64,000 bases of DNA. Source: Streptomyces aidingensis. Lineage in GTDB: Bacteria; Actinomycetota; Actinomycetes; Streptomycetales; Streptomycetaceae. This document shows positions 1 through 7,599 of the stretch, in pieces. The position numbers and the translations under genes were made by a program. The notes below the pieces were generated by a model, which was not told the DNA's origin, did not search any database, and worked only from the letters and a program-made list of their open reading frames with translations. Within the stretch, counting starts at the first letter, position 1; every line of letters begins with the position of its first letter. Location: the NCBI RefSeq assembly GCF_900112355.1, contig NZ_FOLM01000011.1, positions 1 to 64,000 on the forward strand. Direction: 5' to 3'.

Positions 1-515
1 TCGTCGTACTGGGAGATCCGGCCGCCGTCGGCGGTGGACCACTCCCACACATCGAGCGCCTTGCCGCTGAAGCGGTTGACGAAGCGGTAGTAGCCGTCAC
101 CGGCATCGACGGCCCGGAACTGCTGGTTGGTGCCGTTCAGATCGTCCCACTGCACGATCTGGGCGCCGTTGTCGGCGTTCCACTCGTACACATCCAGCAC
201 CTTGTTCGAGTGCCGGGCCTGGATGCGGTAGTAGCCGTCCCCGGAGTCCAGGAAGCGGAACTGCTGGTGGGTGCCGCCGTTGTTGGCGTACTGGATGAGC
301 CCGGCGCCGTTGTCCTGGCTGCGGTCGGAGACGTCCAGCACCTTCCCGGAGTGCCGGTTCTCCAGGTAGTACCAGGTGCCGGTGGCGGGCTGGGCCTGGC
401 TGGTGGTGGCGGTCAGAAGGCTGAGCAGCAGGCCCGCGACGGCCGCCAGCGCGACAGCGGCCCAGCCGCGCCCGCCGAACACCCAGCCGCGTCGTCCACG
501 CGGTGGTGAGGTCAT
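1..515 (-). CDS. Secreted ricin-type beta-trefoil lectin protein, 5' part only
   Basis: The first 171 codons are present; the gene runs off the left edge of the window. The start is an ATG at 515. Residues 1 to about 42 form an Arg-rich n-region, a long hydrophobic stretch and an AxA-type site, so a Sec signal peptide is likely. After it come three consecutive beta-trefoil subdomains of the RICIN type, each with a 'SGKVLDV'-like core and a 'QQF' motif, matching carbohydrate-binding ricin B-like modules. In actinobacteria such N-terminal modules occur alone or ahead of a glycoside hydrolase or protease domain; the catalytic part, if any, lies outside the window. Two palindromic operator-like sites lie just upstream, so sugar-responsive control by a LacI-type repressor is plausible. 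Confidence 0.85.
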   Translation of the reverse strand, partial: MTSPPRGRRGWVFGGRGWAAVALAAVAGLLLSLLTATTSQAQPATGTWYYLENRHSGKVLDVSDRSQDNGAGLIQYANNGGTHQQFRFLDSGDGYYRIQARHSNKVLDVYEWNADNGAQIVQWDDLNGTNQQFRAVDAGDGYYRFVNRFSGKALDVWEWSTADGGRISQYD

Positions 516-582
516 GACGGAGTCGTCCTTGTCTTCGTAGAAGGGCAGAGGGAAAACGTGCGGTGGTGCGTCACACATCCGA

Positions 583-595
583 GGAAGCGCTTTCC
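583..595. promoter_or_regulatory. LacI-type operator-like palindrome upstream of the lectin gene
   Basis: GGAAGCGCTTTCC is a near-perfect palindrome with a central CG, the layout of LacI-family operators that control secreted glycan-degrading genes in Streptomyces. It lies about 70 bp upstream of the lectin start, a sensible position for a promoter-proximal repressor site. The identity of the regulator is inferred. Confidence 0.5.
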
Positions 596-603
596 ACGGT
601 GTT

Positions 604-617
604 TTGAAACGTATCAA
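604..617. promoter_or_regulatory. Second operator-like palindrome (TTGA-N6-TCAA)
   Basis: TTGAAACGTATCAA is a dyad with half-sites TTGA/TCAA around a central ACGT, eight bases from the first palindrome. It may be a second LacI-family operator, or part of a bipartite site for the divergent lectin and haloperoxidase-like genes. Confidence 0.4.
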
Positions 618-778
618 TGTGACATGGCTCCGTCAATGCCCCGGGACACCCCACCGACCACCCGGCCGCGCGGCGCGGGAACACCTATTCCAAAGGTGAA
701 AATTACCCCCAAATCCCCGCCGGACATGCTGTCATGACATGCGATCAGTACATGACAAGAAGGGGAGGGGAGCAGCCC

Positions 779-2251
779 ATGACCATGCCCGAAGGCACCG
801 GGACCGGGACGGCCGGGGAGATCCGCACCGCCGAGCTTCCGGAGGACTTCGACCTCGACCACGGAAACGCGGTGCGCGATCTGTTCGCCACCCGGGACGC
901 GGGCATCCGGCACCCGGGAGCGGCCCCCATGGACGCGCCCATCGTGGTCCGCCTGACCCACCTGGTGCAGACCGCCTGGTTCGACGCCATCGCGCCGTAC
1001 CACCCCACGGCGGTCGGCGTGTACTCCCGGCTGGGCCGCCGCCCGGCAGCGGAGCGGGCCACCAACCGCGAACGGAACATCGCGATTCTCTACGCCGCCC
1101 ACCGCCTCTACACCGCCCTGCTGCCGGAGGCCGGGACCGCCGTGCGCCAGGTGCTGACGGCCCTGGGGCTGGACCCGGACGACGGCCAGGAGAACACCGA
1201 GACCCCGGCCGGGATCGGCAATCTGGCCGGCCGGGGCGTGCTCGAGGCCCGGCTGCGGGACGGCATGAACCAGACCGGCGACGAGGGCGGACGCCGCTAC
1301 CACCCGATGCCCTATGCCGACTACCTGGGATACCGGCCGGTCAACACGGCCTATGAGATCAGCGACCCGTCCCGCTGGCAGCCGGCCCTCGGTCCGCATC
1401 TGCGCCGGCTGGGCGACGGCCCGGCGGATCTGGGCGCGTTCCTCGTCCAGCAGTTCGCCGTGGTGCAGTGGGGCGTGACGCGGCCCTATGCCATCGGCGA
1501 CCCCGGGCAGTACCGGGTCCCGCCCCCGCGGGACAGCGACCACCGCAGGGCCGGGCCCTACCGGCGCCAGACGGAGGAGGTGCTGGCGCTCTCCGCGGCG
1601 CTCACCGACGAGCAGAAGCTGATGGCCGAGGTCTTCGACAACAAGTTCCTCGGCATCGGCCGGCCCGTCTTCGCCGCCGCCGAGAACCACGGACTGGATC
1701 TCGACGGCTGGGTCCATCTGTGCATGTGCGCCTCCACCGCCGTGTTCGACGCCGGGATCGTGGTGTGGCAGGAGAAGCGCCGCTACGACGCGGTGCGTCC
1801 GTTCACCGCGGTGCGCCATCTGTACGGCGACCGTCCGGTGACCGCCTGGGGCGGCCCGGGCGAGGGCACCGTCACCGATATGCCCGGCAGCGAGTGGACG
1901 GGCTATCTGAAGGTGGCGGACCACCCGGAGTACCCCTCGGCCTCGGCCACCCTGTGCGCCGCCCAGTCCCGTGCCGCCCGGCTCTTCCTCGGCTCCGACG
2001 CACTGGGCTTCGGCTACACCGTGGCCCCCGGCGGCTCCCTGGTGGAGCCGGGCGTCGTCCCGGCCCGCGAGCTGGAACTGCGCTGGGACACCTGGAGCGG
2101 GATCAGCCGGGACTGCGGGATGAGCCGGCTGTGGGGCGGGGTGCACTTCCGCGCCGCGGTGGAGGCCGGCTGGGAGCTCGGCCCCCGCATCGGGGACGCC
2201 GCCCACGACTTCGTCCGGCGCCACCTCGACGGCCGGGCCGCCGATTCCTGA
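779..2251 (+). CDS. Vanadium-dependent haloperoxidase / PAP2-like protein
   Basis: The protein has 490 aa. The ATG at 779 is preferred over the in-frame ATG at 734 because a strong purine-rich SD (aggggagggg) precedes it. The C-terminal half has the vanadium haloperoxidase/acid phosphatase layout: a K-x6-RP box (KRRYDAVRP, about residues 333-341), a segment aligned with the PSGH box that reads PSASA (about 386), and an SR-x5-H box (SRLWGGVH). The family binds vanadate and uses peroxide to oxidise halides, or acts as a phosphatase when it binds phosphate. The usual PSGH histidine is absent and the residue four after the last His is Ala rather than Asp, so the activity is uncertain. No signal peptide is visible, which suggests a cytoplasmic enzyme. 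It stands alone and is divergent from the lectin gene. Confidence 0.8.
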   Translation: MTMPEGTGTGTAGEIRTAELPEDFDLDHGNAVRDLFATRDAGIRHPGAAPMDAPIVVRLTHLVQTAWFDAIAPYHPTAVGVYSRLGRRPAAERATNRERNIAILYAAHRLYTALLPEAGTAVRQVLTALGLDPDDGQENTETPAGIGNLAGRGVLEARLRDGMNQTGDEGGRRYHPMPYADYLGYRPVNTAYEISDPSRWQPALGPHLRRLGDGPADLGAFLVQQFAVVQWGVTRPYAIGDPGQYRVPPPRDSDHRRAGPYRRQTEEVLALSAALTDEQKLMAEVFDNKFLGIGRPVFAAAENHGLDLDGWVHLCMCASTAVFDAGIVVWQEKRRYDAVRPFTAVRHLYGDRPVTAWGGPGEGTVTDMPGSEWTGYLKVADHPEYPSASATLCAAQSRAARLFLGSDALGFGYTVAPGGSLVEPGVVPARELELRWDTWSGISRDCGMSRLWGGVHFRAAVEAGWELGPRIGDAAHDFVRRHLDGRAADS

Positions 2252-2319
2252 AACCCCGCCCCGCGGGGACGGGCACCCGGACGAAAGATCCGTCCGGGCG
2301 CCCGCGCGGTGTGCCGGGA

Positions 2320-2465
2320 TCAGTTGCGCTCGATCAGGAAGACCACGGCTCCCACCAGTTCCGGCGGCCGGATGTCAACGGTCTGGCCCGGGCGGACCGA
2401 CGGCTCGATCCGCGGACTACGGTCACACGGGTCGCCCCGATGGGAAGAGTGACCCCGGCCTTCAC
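2320..2465 (-). pseudogene. Small conserved ORF, apparently frameshifted
   Basis: A GTG at 2465 overlaps the stop of the preceding 56-aa gene (GTGA), as in coupled operons, and opens a frame reading VKAGVTLPIGATRVTVVRG. The more conserved-looking end, PSVRPGQTVDIRPPELVGAV followed by VFLIERN, lies in the next frame and closes with TGA at 2320. Joining the two needs one shift near 2405-2420. Either the gene is frameshifted, with about 48 residues intact originally, or only one of the two segments is translated. The function is unknown. Confidence 0.3.
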
Positions 2466-2632
2466 TGCGTGATGCCCCCTGCCGTCTTCCACGGCCGCCC
2501 CACCACACGGCGGGCAGCCGGTGGGGCGTAGATCAGCGCTCGGCAGTCGGCGCAGACCAAGGCGCCGTCATGCTCCGCCAGTTCACCGGTGTGCGGGCAC
2601 GGCTCCCGGCGTTCACCGGTCGGTTTCGCCAT
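2462..2632 (-). CDS. Small Cys/His protein, 56 aa
   Basis: The ATG at 2632 lies inside the 3' end of the upstream 159-aa gene (17-nt overlap), so translation is probably coupled. The product has a CPHTGE... ALVCADC pattern, in effect C-x-H followed by C-x2-C, which suggests a small zinc-binding fold. Similar short zinc-ribbon-like proteins are common in Streptomyces regulatory gene sets. I cannot name the family. The middle position in a three-gene run of overlapping small ORFs favours a real gene. Confidence 0.5.
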   Translation of the reverse strand: MAKPTGERREPCPHTGELAEHDGALVCADCRALIYAPPAARRVVGRPWKTAGGITQ

Positions 2633-3092
2633 GCTCCCGGCCGCCGCCCCGCGCGCCCGTGATCTCGGTCAGCGTGGCGATCCGCAGCTCGCTGGGCATG
2701 GTCTCCCAGCGCTCGCCGGTGGCCAGGCAGCGCAGCGTCACCCGGTGGCCGTCCGCCCCGGTGACCACGCCGACGCCACCATGCCGACGGCTCCACAGCG
2801 GCACCTCGCGGTCCACCGTCAGCCGGTCGGCCAGCACCCCGGACATCAGGGTCCGGGCCAGCTTCCCGGCGTGCTCCACGGCCAGCGGCCCGATCACCAC
2901 CACCAGCCGCCCGTTCTCCCCGCCCAGCCGCACGGCCCCCTCCGGGATGCCCAGCAGCTCGAACAGATCCCGCAGATAGTCCCGCGCCGAACGCCCGGCC
3001 ACCGCCATCCCATCCGTCGTGAACACCCCGGCATACGCCGCCCACGACTCCGCAGCCGCGCCGTTCCGGTCCGCACCGTCCCTGTGCCTCAC
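2613..3092 (-). CDS. Conserved hypothetical protein, 159 aa
   Basis: The start is a GTG at 3092, with only a weak SD. The N-terminal half (FTTDGMAVAGRSARDYLRDLF, then a hydrophobic strand with VVVIGPLAVEHA) looks like a compact alpha/beta fold. The C-terminal half is beta-rich and basic, with GVGVVTGADGHRVTLRCLAT and a 'GERWETMPSELRIATLTEITG' tail. No catalytic motif is recognised. It heads a run of three overlapping small genes transcribed away from the XRE/TPR regulator at 3311, so those genes and the regulator are divergent and may share a control region at 3093-3310. Confidence 0.6.
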   Translation of the reverse strand: MRHRDGADRNGAAAESWAAYAGVFTTDGMAVAGRSARDYLRDLFELLGIPEGAVRLGGENGRLVVVIGPLAVEHAGKLARTLMSGVLADRLTVDREVPLWSRRHGGVGVVTGADGHRVTLRCLATGERWETMPSELRIATLTEITGARGGGREHGETDR

Positions 3093-3310
3093 GCCTCACC
3101 CGTCCTTGTCCGTGCGGTCGGGACAGTCCCGGCGGCACCGTGCGTAACGAGGGTTGTCATGAGGGAAGAGTGAAGTAGCCACCGCATGGGACGAGCCAGG
3201 ACATCGGGGAGGACATTCGCAATGTCCGCCGGACATTCCGCAGCCCGCACCACATGACCCCGGGCGGATACGCTGCGCCCGGAGACAGTGACAGAACGTT
3301 GGCGAGGTCG

Positions 3311-3727
3311 ATGGCTGGTCAGGGACGGGGGAACGAAGCCTTCCGGGCGGCCCGGGCGGAGTTGGCCCAGGAGAAACTGGTCGAGGAGCTCATCGCCGTC
3401 GGCAGACGGCTGCACCGGGAGGGCCGGCTGCGCAGGTCCTACGATCTGACGCTGCGCCAGCTCAGGCGCTGGGAAAGCGGCCAGACGGTGTGGCCGAGAA
3501 AGGACAGCCGTATTGTCCTGGAGGAGTATTTCGGCCGGGCGGTGGGGGAACTCGGCTTCGTCTCCCCCCTCAACGCGAGCGCGGAACGGACGGAGACCAT
3601 CCCGCCCCCGCATCCGAGGAAATGGGTGATCGTACGAACCGCCGCAGCGCTCTGGCCGCACTGGGAACCTCGGCGGCACTGTCTCCGCTGGTCCCGGAGA
3701 CCGTACGGGCCTTCAGCAGCCGGGTGA
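3311..3727 (+). CDS. XRE-type HTH protein (N-terminal half of a split XRE/TPR regulator)
   Basis: From the ATG at 3311 the frame encodes 138 aa. It carries a helix-turn-helix region (NEAFRAARAELAQEKLVEEL, then LTLRQLRRWESGQTVWP) and the 'YFGRAVGELGF' segment that follows the HTH in Streptomyces XRE regulators. After about residue 104 the sequence turns into non-conserved Arg/Trp-rich residues. The expected continuation, a TPR sensor region, is open in the -1 frame from about 3622. In this family HTH and TPR are normally one polypeptide of about 400-450 aa. This is therefore a frameshifted gene, a split pair, or a site of recoding. Confidence 0.55.
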   Translation: MAGQGRGNEAFRAARAELAQEKLVEELIAVGRRLHREGRLRRSYDLTLRQLRRWESGQTVWPRKDSRIVLEEYFGRAVGELGFVSPLNASAERTETIPPPHPRKWVIVRTAAALWPHWEPRRHCLRWSRRPYGPSAAG

Positions 3728-4656
3728 CCGCCACCGATATCGCCCCGGCCGAGATCGACGATCTGGAGCTGGCCGTCCACCGCCTGGGGGCCACCTACTC
3801 CGCCCACCCTCCCCAGGCCCTGTGGCCGGTCGCCGCCGGGCACCGCCTGCACGCCGACAGCCTGCTCCAGCGGCGCCACACCCTGCGGCAGGGCCGAGAA
3901 CTCGCCCACCTGGCCGGCATGCTGTCGGTGATTCTGGCCTGGCTCGCCCATGACCTGGGGCGGACCGCGCTGGTGCCCACGCTCGGCGCCGACGCCTGGC
4001 ACCACGGCGAACAGGCCGGGTCGCCCGAGGTGTCCGCCTGGTCGCAGGATGTCGTCTGCACCGACGCCCTCTACGCCGAGCGGCCCCTGGACGCGCTGAC
4101 CGCCGCCACCCGGGGGCTCGCCGTCGCCCCCGCCGGGAGCAACGCCGCCATCCGCCTGACCGCGCAGCTCGCCCGCGCCCAGGCCGTCATCGGCAACCGG
4201 AGCGGCTTCGCGGAGGCCGCCGTCCGAGCCCACGCGTTCCGGGAACACATTCCCCTGCGCGGTACCGGACTGTTCGCGGTCGATGCGATGCGGATCGTCT
4301 CCTACGACGCGACGTCGCACGGCCGGCTGGGGAACCATGAACGCGCCCGGGCGGCGGCCGAAGAGGCCATCCGTCACTATGCGCCCGCCGCCGGGCCCGG
4401 CCACGCCCCCACCCGGCTGGCGATAGCCCGGCTCGACCTGGCCACCGCCCACGCCGCGCTGGGCGAACCGGAAGGGGCCATCAGCACGGCACGCCAGGCC
4501 CTGACCGGCGACCGTGTGGTGCAGTCCGTCAAGGACCGCGCCCGCCTGCTGGGGCGCACCCTGCTCCTGCGCTACCCGGACCTGCCCGAGGCCCGCGCCT
4601 TCCACGAGGAGCTGCCCGCCCTGGCCGGGCCTCCCGGCACCCTCACCCGCTCATGA
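3622..4656 (+). CDS. TPR-like C-terminal half of an XRE-type regulator
   Basis: The ATG at 3622 gives 344 aa; the segment GDRTNRRSALAALGTSAALS matches the linker after the HTH in Streptomyces XRE-TPR proteins. The rest is alpha-helical, with TPR-like repeats (LARAQAVIGNRSGFAEAAVR and ARLDLATAHAALGEPEGAIS). Such domains usually sense a small molecule or partner protein. A GAGGAA lies only a few bases before the ATG, a poor SD spacing. It overlaps the HTH frame by about 105 nt in the -1 frame. A strong hairpin at 4691-4723 follows. Confidence 0.65.
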   Translation: MGDRTNRRSALAALGTSAALSPLVPETVRAFSSRVTATDIAPAEIDDLELAVHRLGATYSAHPPQALWPVAAGHRLHADSLLQRRHTLRQGRELAHLAGMLSVILAWLAHDLGRTALVPTLGADAWHHGEQAGSPEVSAWSQDVVCTDALYAERPLDALTAATRGLAVAPAGSNAAIRLTAQLARAQAVIGNRSGFAEAAVRAHAFREHIPLRGTGLFAVDAMRIVSYDATSHGRLGNHERARAAAEEAIRHYAPAAGPGHAPTRLAIARLDLATAHAALGEPEGAISTARQALTGDRVVQSVKDRARLLGRTLLLRYPDLPEARAFHEELPALAGPPGTLTRS

Positions 4657-4690
4657 AGGATTGATCACCCGGCCCCGCACACCACGCACA

Positions 4691-4723
4691 CCGGGGCCCG
4701 CACCATGATGGTGCGGGCCCCGG
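4691..4723. terminator. Bidirectional intrinsic-type hairpin
   Basis: A 16-bp perfect inverted repeat (arm CCGGGGCCCGCACCAT) with almost no loop lies between the convergent TPR gene and cspA-like gene. There is no U-run, as is usual in Streptomyces. Confidence 0.8.
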
Positions 4724-4748
4724 GTGGGTGCGTGAAGGTGTCCGGCGA

Positions 4749-4952
4749 TCAGGCGGGGACGATGTTCTCCGCCTGCGGGCCCTTCTGGCCCTGCGTGACG
4801 TCGAAGGTCACCCGCTGGCCCTCCTGGAGCTCACGGAAGCCCTGGGTCGCGATGTTCGAGTAGTGGGCGAAGACGTCGGCCCCGCCGCCGTCCTGCTCGA
4901 TGAAGCCGAAGCCCTTTTCGGAGTTGAACCACTTCACGGTTCCCTGCGCCAT
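4749..4952 (-). CDS. Cold-shock protein CspA family
   Basis: The product is 67 aa, the normal size for a single cold-shock domain. It is an OB-fold RNA/ssDNA chaperone with RNP1 (KGFGFI) and RNP2 (VFAHY) motifs intact, so nucleic-acid binding should be retained. The ATG at 4952 follows a perfect SD (AAGGAG). The frame stays open upstream to 5063, but that part does not match the family and is taken as a long 5' UTR. A hairpin at 5012-5043 lies in that leader. Termination is by the hairpin at 4691-4723. A second, diverged CSD protein lies at 35574-35906. Confidence 0.95.
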   Translation of the reverse strand: MAQGTVKWFNSEKGFGFIEQDGGGADVFAHYSNIATQGFRELQEGQRVTFDVTQGQKGPQAENIVPA

Positions 4953-5011
4953 GTCTTTCTCCTTCTGGTAGGCAGAGGCCCCATCCGGAGATGCCGGGAA
5001 AACACAAATAA

Positions 5012-5043
5012 TGCGCCCGAAGGAAACAGTTCCGTCAGGCGCA
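5012..5043 (-). promoter_or_regulatory. Stem-loop in the 5' leader of the cold-shock gene
   Basis: The outer arms TGCGCC/GGCGCA and inner GGAA/TTCC can fold into a hairpin 60-90 nt upstream of the cspA-like start. Long structured leaders are typical of cspA mRNAs; a thermosensor role is inferred. Confidence 0.35.
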
Positions 5044-5147
5044 CATAGGTTCATGGGTACCACAACTGCTCCACCGAGCCTAGCACAGCCCGGCGGACCG
5101 CGGCCGGCCGCCGAGATGCTCGCCGGGGGCTCCGCACCGCACGCCCC

Positions 5148-5963
5148 CTACAGCGGCCTGCCGGTCTCCAGCAGGGTCTTCAGGGCGGAGAGGATCATGA
5201 CCCAGCCGCCGCTGACGCTGTGCAGCATCCTGCTGTCCGGGCTGTCGAAGCCGTCATGGGTGATGGTCAGCTTGACCCCCAGCTCGGGGACCTCGGCGGG
5301 CTCGATGTCGAAGGTGACCCTGGAGCGCTCCCTGCGGGCCTCGGCGAACTCCTCGTCCGAGTCGAAGAGGTCCCGGTGCATGGGCTGGAGGGTGTGCCAG
5401 GTGTAGGAGAGCCGCCTGCCGGGTTCCGCCTCCAGGACGCGCTGGCCCAGTTCCTCGTGCTGCCCGGCCGGGTCGGATTTCCACCGCACCGGGGAGCCGA
5501 CCCGCCAGTCCGAGCGCGGGCCGGTGCCGCCCATGTAGGCGTCGATGAACTCCGGTTCGGTCAGGGCCCGGTACAGCTTCTCGGCGCTGGTCCGGATGTA
5601 GATCACGTAGACGAATGCGGGCTTGTCCATCGCGGAACCCTCCAGGGTCTGCTTGAGGCGGGTCAGCACCGGCAGCCGGTGGCGCTCGTACCGGCCGATC
5701 CAGCGGTCGGCCATCTCTTGGACGGGAACGGGGTTGAGGTAGTGCAGCTTCTGCCTGCCCACCCGGACGGCAGTGACCAGGTGCGCCGCCTGGAGTACCG
5801 CCAGGTGCTTGCTGACCGCCTGCCTGCTCATCGCCAGCCCTTCGCACAGCTCGCGCAGGCTCTGGCCGTTGCGGCTGTCGAGCCGGTCGAGCAGCCGTCT
5901 GCGGCTGGCGTCGGCGAGCGCCCTGAAGACCGCGTCGAACGCCGTATCGGGCTCCGTTTCCAT
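5148..5963 (-). CDS. ArsR-family HTH regulator fused to an SRPBCC (AHSA1) domain
   Basis: The protein has 271 aa from the ATG at 5963, which follows a GGGAGG SD. Residues about 1-95 are a winged-helix ArsR domain (FRALADASRRRLLDRLDSRN, LAMSRQAVSKHLAVLQAAHL). Residues about 115-265 are an SRPBCC/AHSA1-type START-like ligand pocket (FVYVIYIRTSAEKLYRALTE, GGWVMILSALKTLLE). In this combined family the SRPBCC part presumably binds a hydrophobic ligand and the HTH represses its own promoter. No metal-binding Cys box typical of metal-sensing ArsR is visible. The dyad at 5989-6004 is the likely operator. The next gene, a TPR protein, is divergent. Confidence 0.9.
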   Translation of the reverse strand: METEPDTAFDAVFRALADASRRRLLDRLDSRNGQSLRELCEGLAMSRQAVSKHLAVLQAAHLVTAVRVGRQKLHYLNPVPVQEMADRWIGRYERHRLPVLTRLKQTLEGSAMDKPAFVYVIYIRTSAEKLYRALTEPEFIDAYMGGTGPRSDWRVGSPVRWKSDPAGQHEELGQRVLEAEPGRRLSYTWHTLQPMHRDLFDSDEEFAEARRERSRVTFDIEPAEVPELGVKLTITHDGFDSPDSRMLHSVSGGWVMILSALKTLLETGRPL

Positions 5964-5988
5964 GGTCACTCCCTCCCCGCCAAAATAG

Positions 5989-6004
5989 GCAACCTCTTGG
6001 TTGC
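5989..6004. promoter_or_regulatory. Inverted repeat, likely ArsR operator
   Basis: GCAACC-TCTT-GGTTGC is a perfect 6-bp dyad 26 bp upstream of the ArsR-SRPBCC start and near the divergent TPR gene promoter. ArsR-SRPBCC genes commonly carry a CAACC/GGTTG dyad in this place; autoregulation is inferred. Confidence 0.6.
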
Positions 6005-6195
6005 ATGTCAATCGGACGGGCCGCACCAGGGGCACCAGGCAGCGCACCAGCCCCGCCCGGTGCGGCCCTGCCCACCCCCGCCATGCGTGCCTGAGCAGCT
6101 CTTTTGCCCCGATGGTCACCATCCGTATCAGCTCTGCCACGCATTGGCCCTGGCGGTACTACCGTTGCCCCGAACCCATAACCGGGGAGGGCACC

Positions 6196-7476
6196 ATGGA
6201 CGATCGCGATCAGCTCACCGCGGCACTGGAAACCCGTCTGGAAATGGTGGAGTCCACACAGAACCTGAGCGCGGTCCTGGAACCGGAGGCGCTCAGAGAA
6301 TCAGCGCGGCTCGCCGAAATCGCCCAGGAGGACGACCTGGGCTCCCTGAACATTCTCGGCTGGTTCCACTGGTACCGCTATCAGGCGCTTCCCGAGGACG
6401 AGGACGAGGAGGACTTCGAAGCGGCGATCGAGTCGCTGACCCCCTGTTTCCTCTTCGAGGAGGATCCCCTTCCGCAGCCGCTGCTGCCGGTGCTCGCCGA
6501 CCGGGCGTTCAAGACCGCGGTCGCCTTTCTCCAGCAGGCGCCGCAGGCCGCCGACCCGGATCTGGTCGGCTATACGGCGCGGCTGTGGCAGCGCATCGTG
6601 GACGCCACGGATTCCGCGCACCCCAATCGCGCCGGGCGTCTTTCCAACCTCGGGGCCGCGCTGCGCACCAGATACCAGCGCACCGGGGCGGCGGACGATC
6701 TCGACCGGGCCATCGCCAGCAGCGAGGAGGCCGTCGCCGCAACGCCACCGCTCCACCGCAACCGGGCCGGGCGCCTGTCCAACCTCGGGATCGCCCTCCA
6801 GCTCCGCTATGAGCGCACCGGTGTGGCGAGCGATCTGCATCAGGCCGTGGACAGCGCCCGCGAGGCCCTGGCCGCGACGCCCGACCAGCACCCCAACCGT
6901 GCCGGACGCCTGTCCAACCTCGGGGCCGTGCTGCTGCTCCGCCATGAGCGCACCGGCGCGGCACGCGATCTGGAGCAGGCCATCGGCCACTGCCGGGATG
7001 CGGTCACGGCCACCCCCGCCGGGCACCCCGGCCGCGCCACCATCCTGGCCAACCTCGCCGCCGCGCTGCGCGCCCGCTGGGAGCGCAGCGGCACCGCCGC
7101 CGACCTCGACCAGGCCATCGAGAGCGCCCAGGAGGCGGTCACCGCCACCCCGGCCGAACACCCGGAGCGCGCCGGACGCATGTCCAGCCTCGGTGCCCTG
7201 CTGCGCACCCGCTACGAGCAGGAGCAGGCCGGGGCCGCTCAGGCGGCGGACGATCTCGACCACGACCTGACCGCGGAGGAGGAGACGGGGGAAAGCGAGG
7301 ATGCCGCAGACGCCGCGGACGCCGCCGAGACCGTCGTCCCGGCTCCGCCCGGCCGGGGCCCGGCGACGCCGCGGCCCGCCCAGCCGCGTCAGCCGGCCGC
7401 CGGGGGCCCGCACCGGCCGCACCGGCCCGCCGAGACGTCCCCCACCACCGCCTCCGGTCCGCGCCCGCCCGCCTGA
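6196..7476 (+). CDS. TPR-repeat protein without an obvious effector domain
   Basis: The protein has 426 aa; the ATG at 6196 follows GGGGAGGG. The N-terminal ~135 residues are acidic and helical (ETRLEMVESTQNLSAVLEPE). At least five near-identical ~42-residue repeats follow (HPNRAGRLSNLGAALRTRYQ, RTGAADDLDRAIASSEEAV). These are the TPR units found in actinobacterial CHAT-protease proteins. In that family the repeats lead into a C-terminal CHAT peptidase. Here the array stops, and the last ~80 residues are acidic then Pro/Arg-rich, probably disordered. The protein therefore looks like a stand-alone scaffold or a product shortened at the 3' end. It is divergent from the ArsR gene. Confidence 0.8.
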   Translation: MDDRDQLTAALETRLEMVESTQNLSAVLEPEALRESARLAEIAQEDDLGSLNILGWFHWYRYQALPEDEDEEDFEAAIESLTPCFLFEEDPLPQPLLPVLADRAFKTAVAFLQQAPQAADPDLVGYTARLWQRIVDATDSAHPNRAGRLSNLGAALRTRYQRTGAADDLDRAIASSEEAVAATPPLHRNRAGRLSNLGIALQLRYERTGVASDLHQAVDSAREALAATPDQHPNRAGRLSNLGAVLLLRHERTGAARDLEQAIGHCRDAVTATPAGHPGRATILANLAAALRARWERSGTAADLDQAIESAQEAVTATPAEHPERAGRMSSLGALLRTRYEQEQAGAAQAADDLDHDLTAEEETGESEDAADAADAAETVVPAPPGRGPATPRPAQPRQPAAGGPHRPHRPAETSPTTASGPRPPA

Positions 7477-7599
7477 CCGGCCGGACGGGGCAGGGTTGGC
7501 GGGCGGGAACGCGGGATACCCGGTCCGGGCCATCGGCCGTCCCGGCCCGCCCGGCCCCCGCCGGACGGGCCGGGCAGCGCGGAAGGAGACCGGACACGC

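Noticed and set aside
614..2224. 536-codon open frame on the minus strand over the haloperoxidase-like gene
   Set aside because: It is antisense to a gene with family motifs and lacks any domain; it results from the high GC third-position bias.
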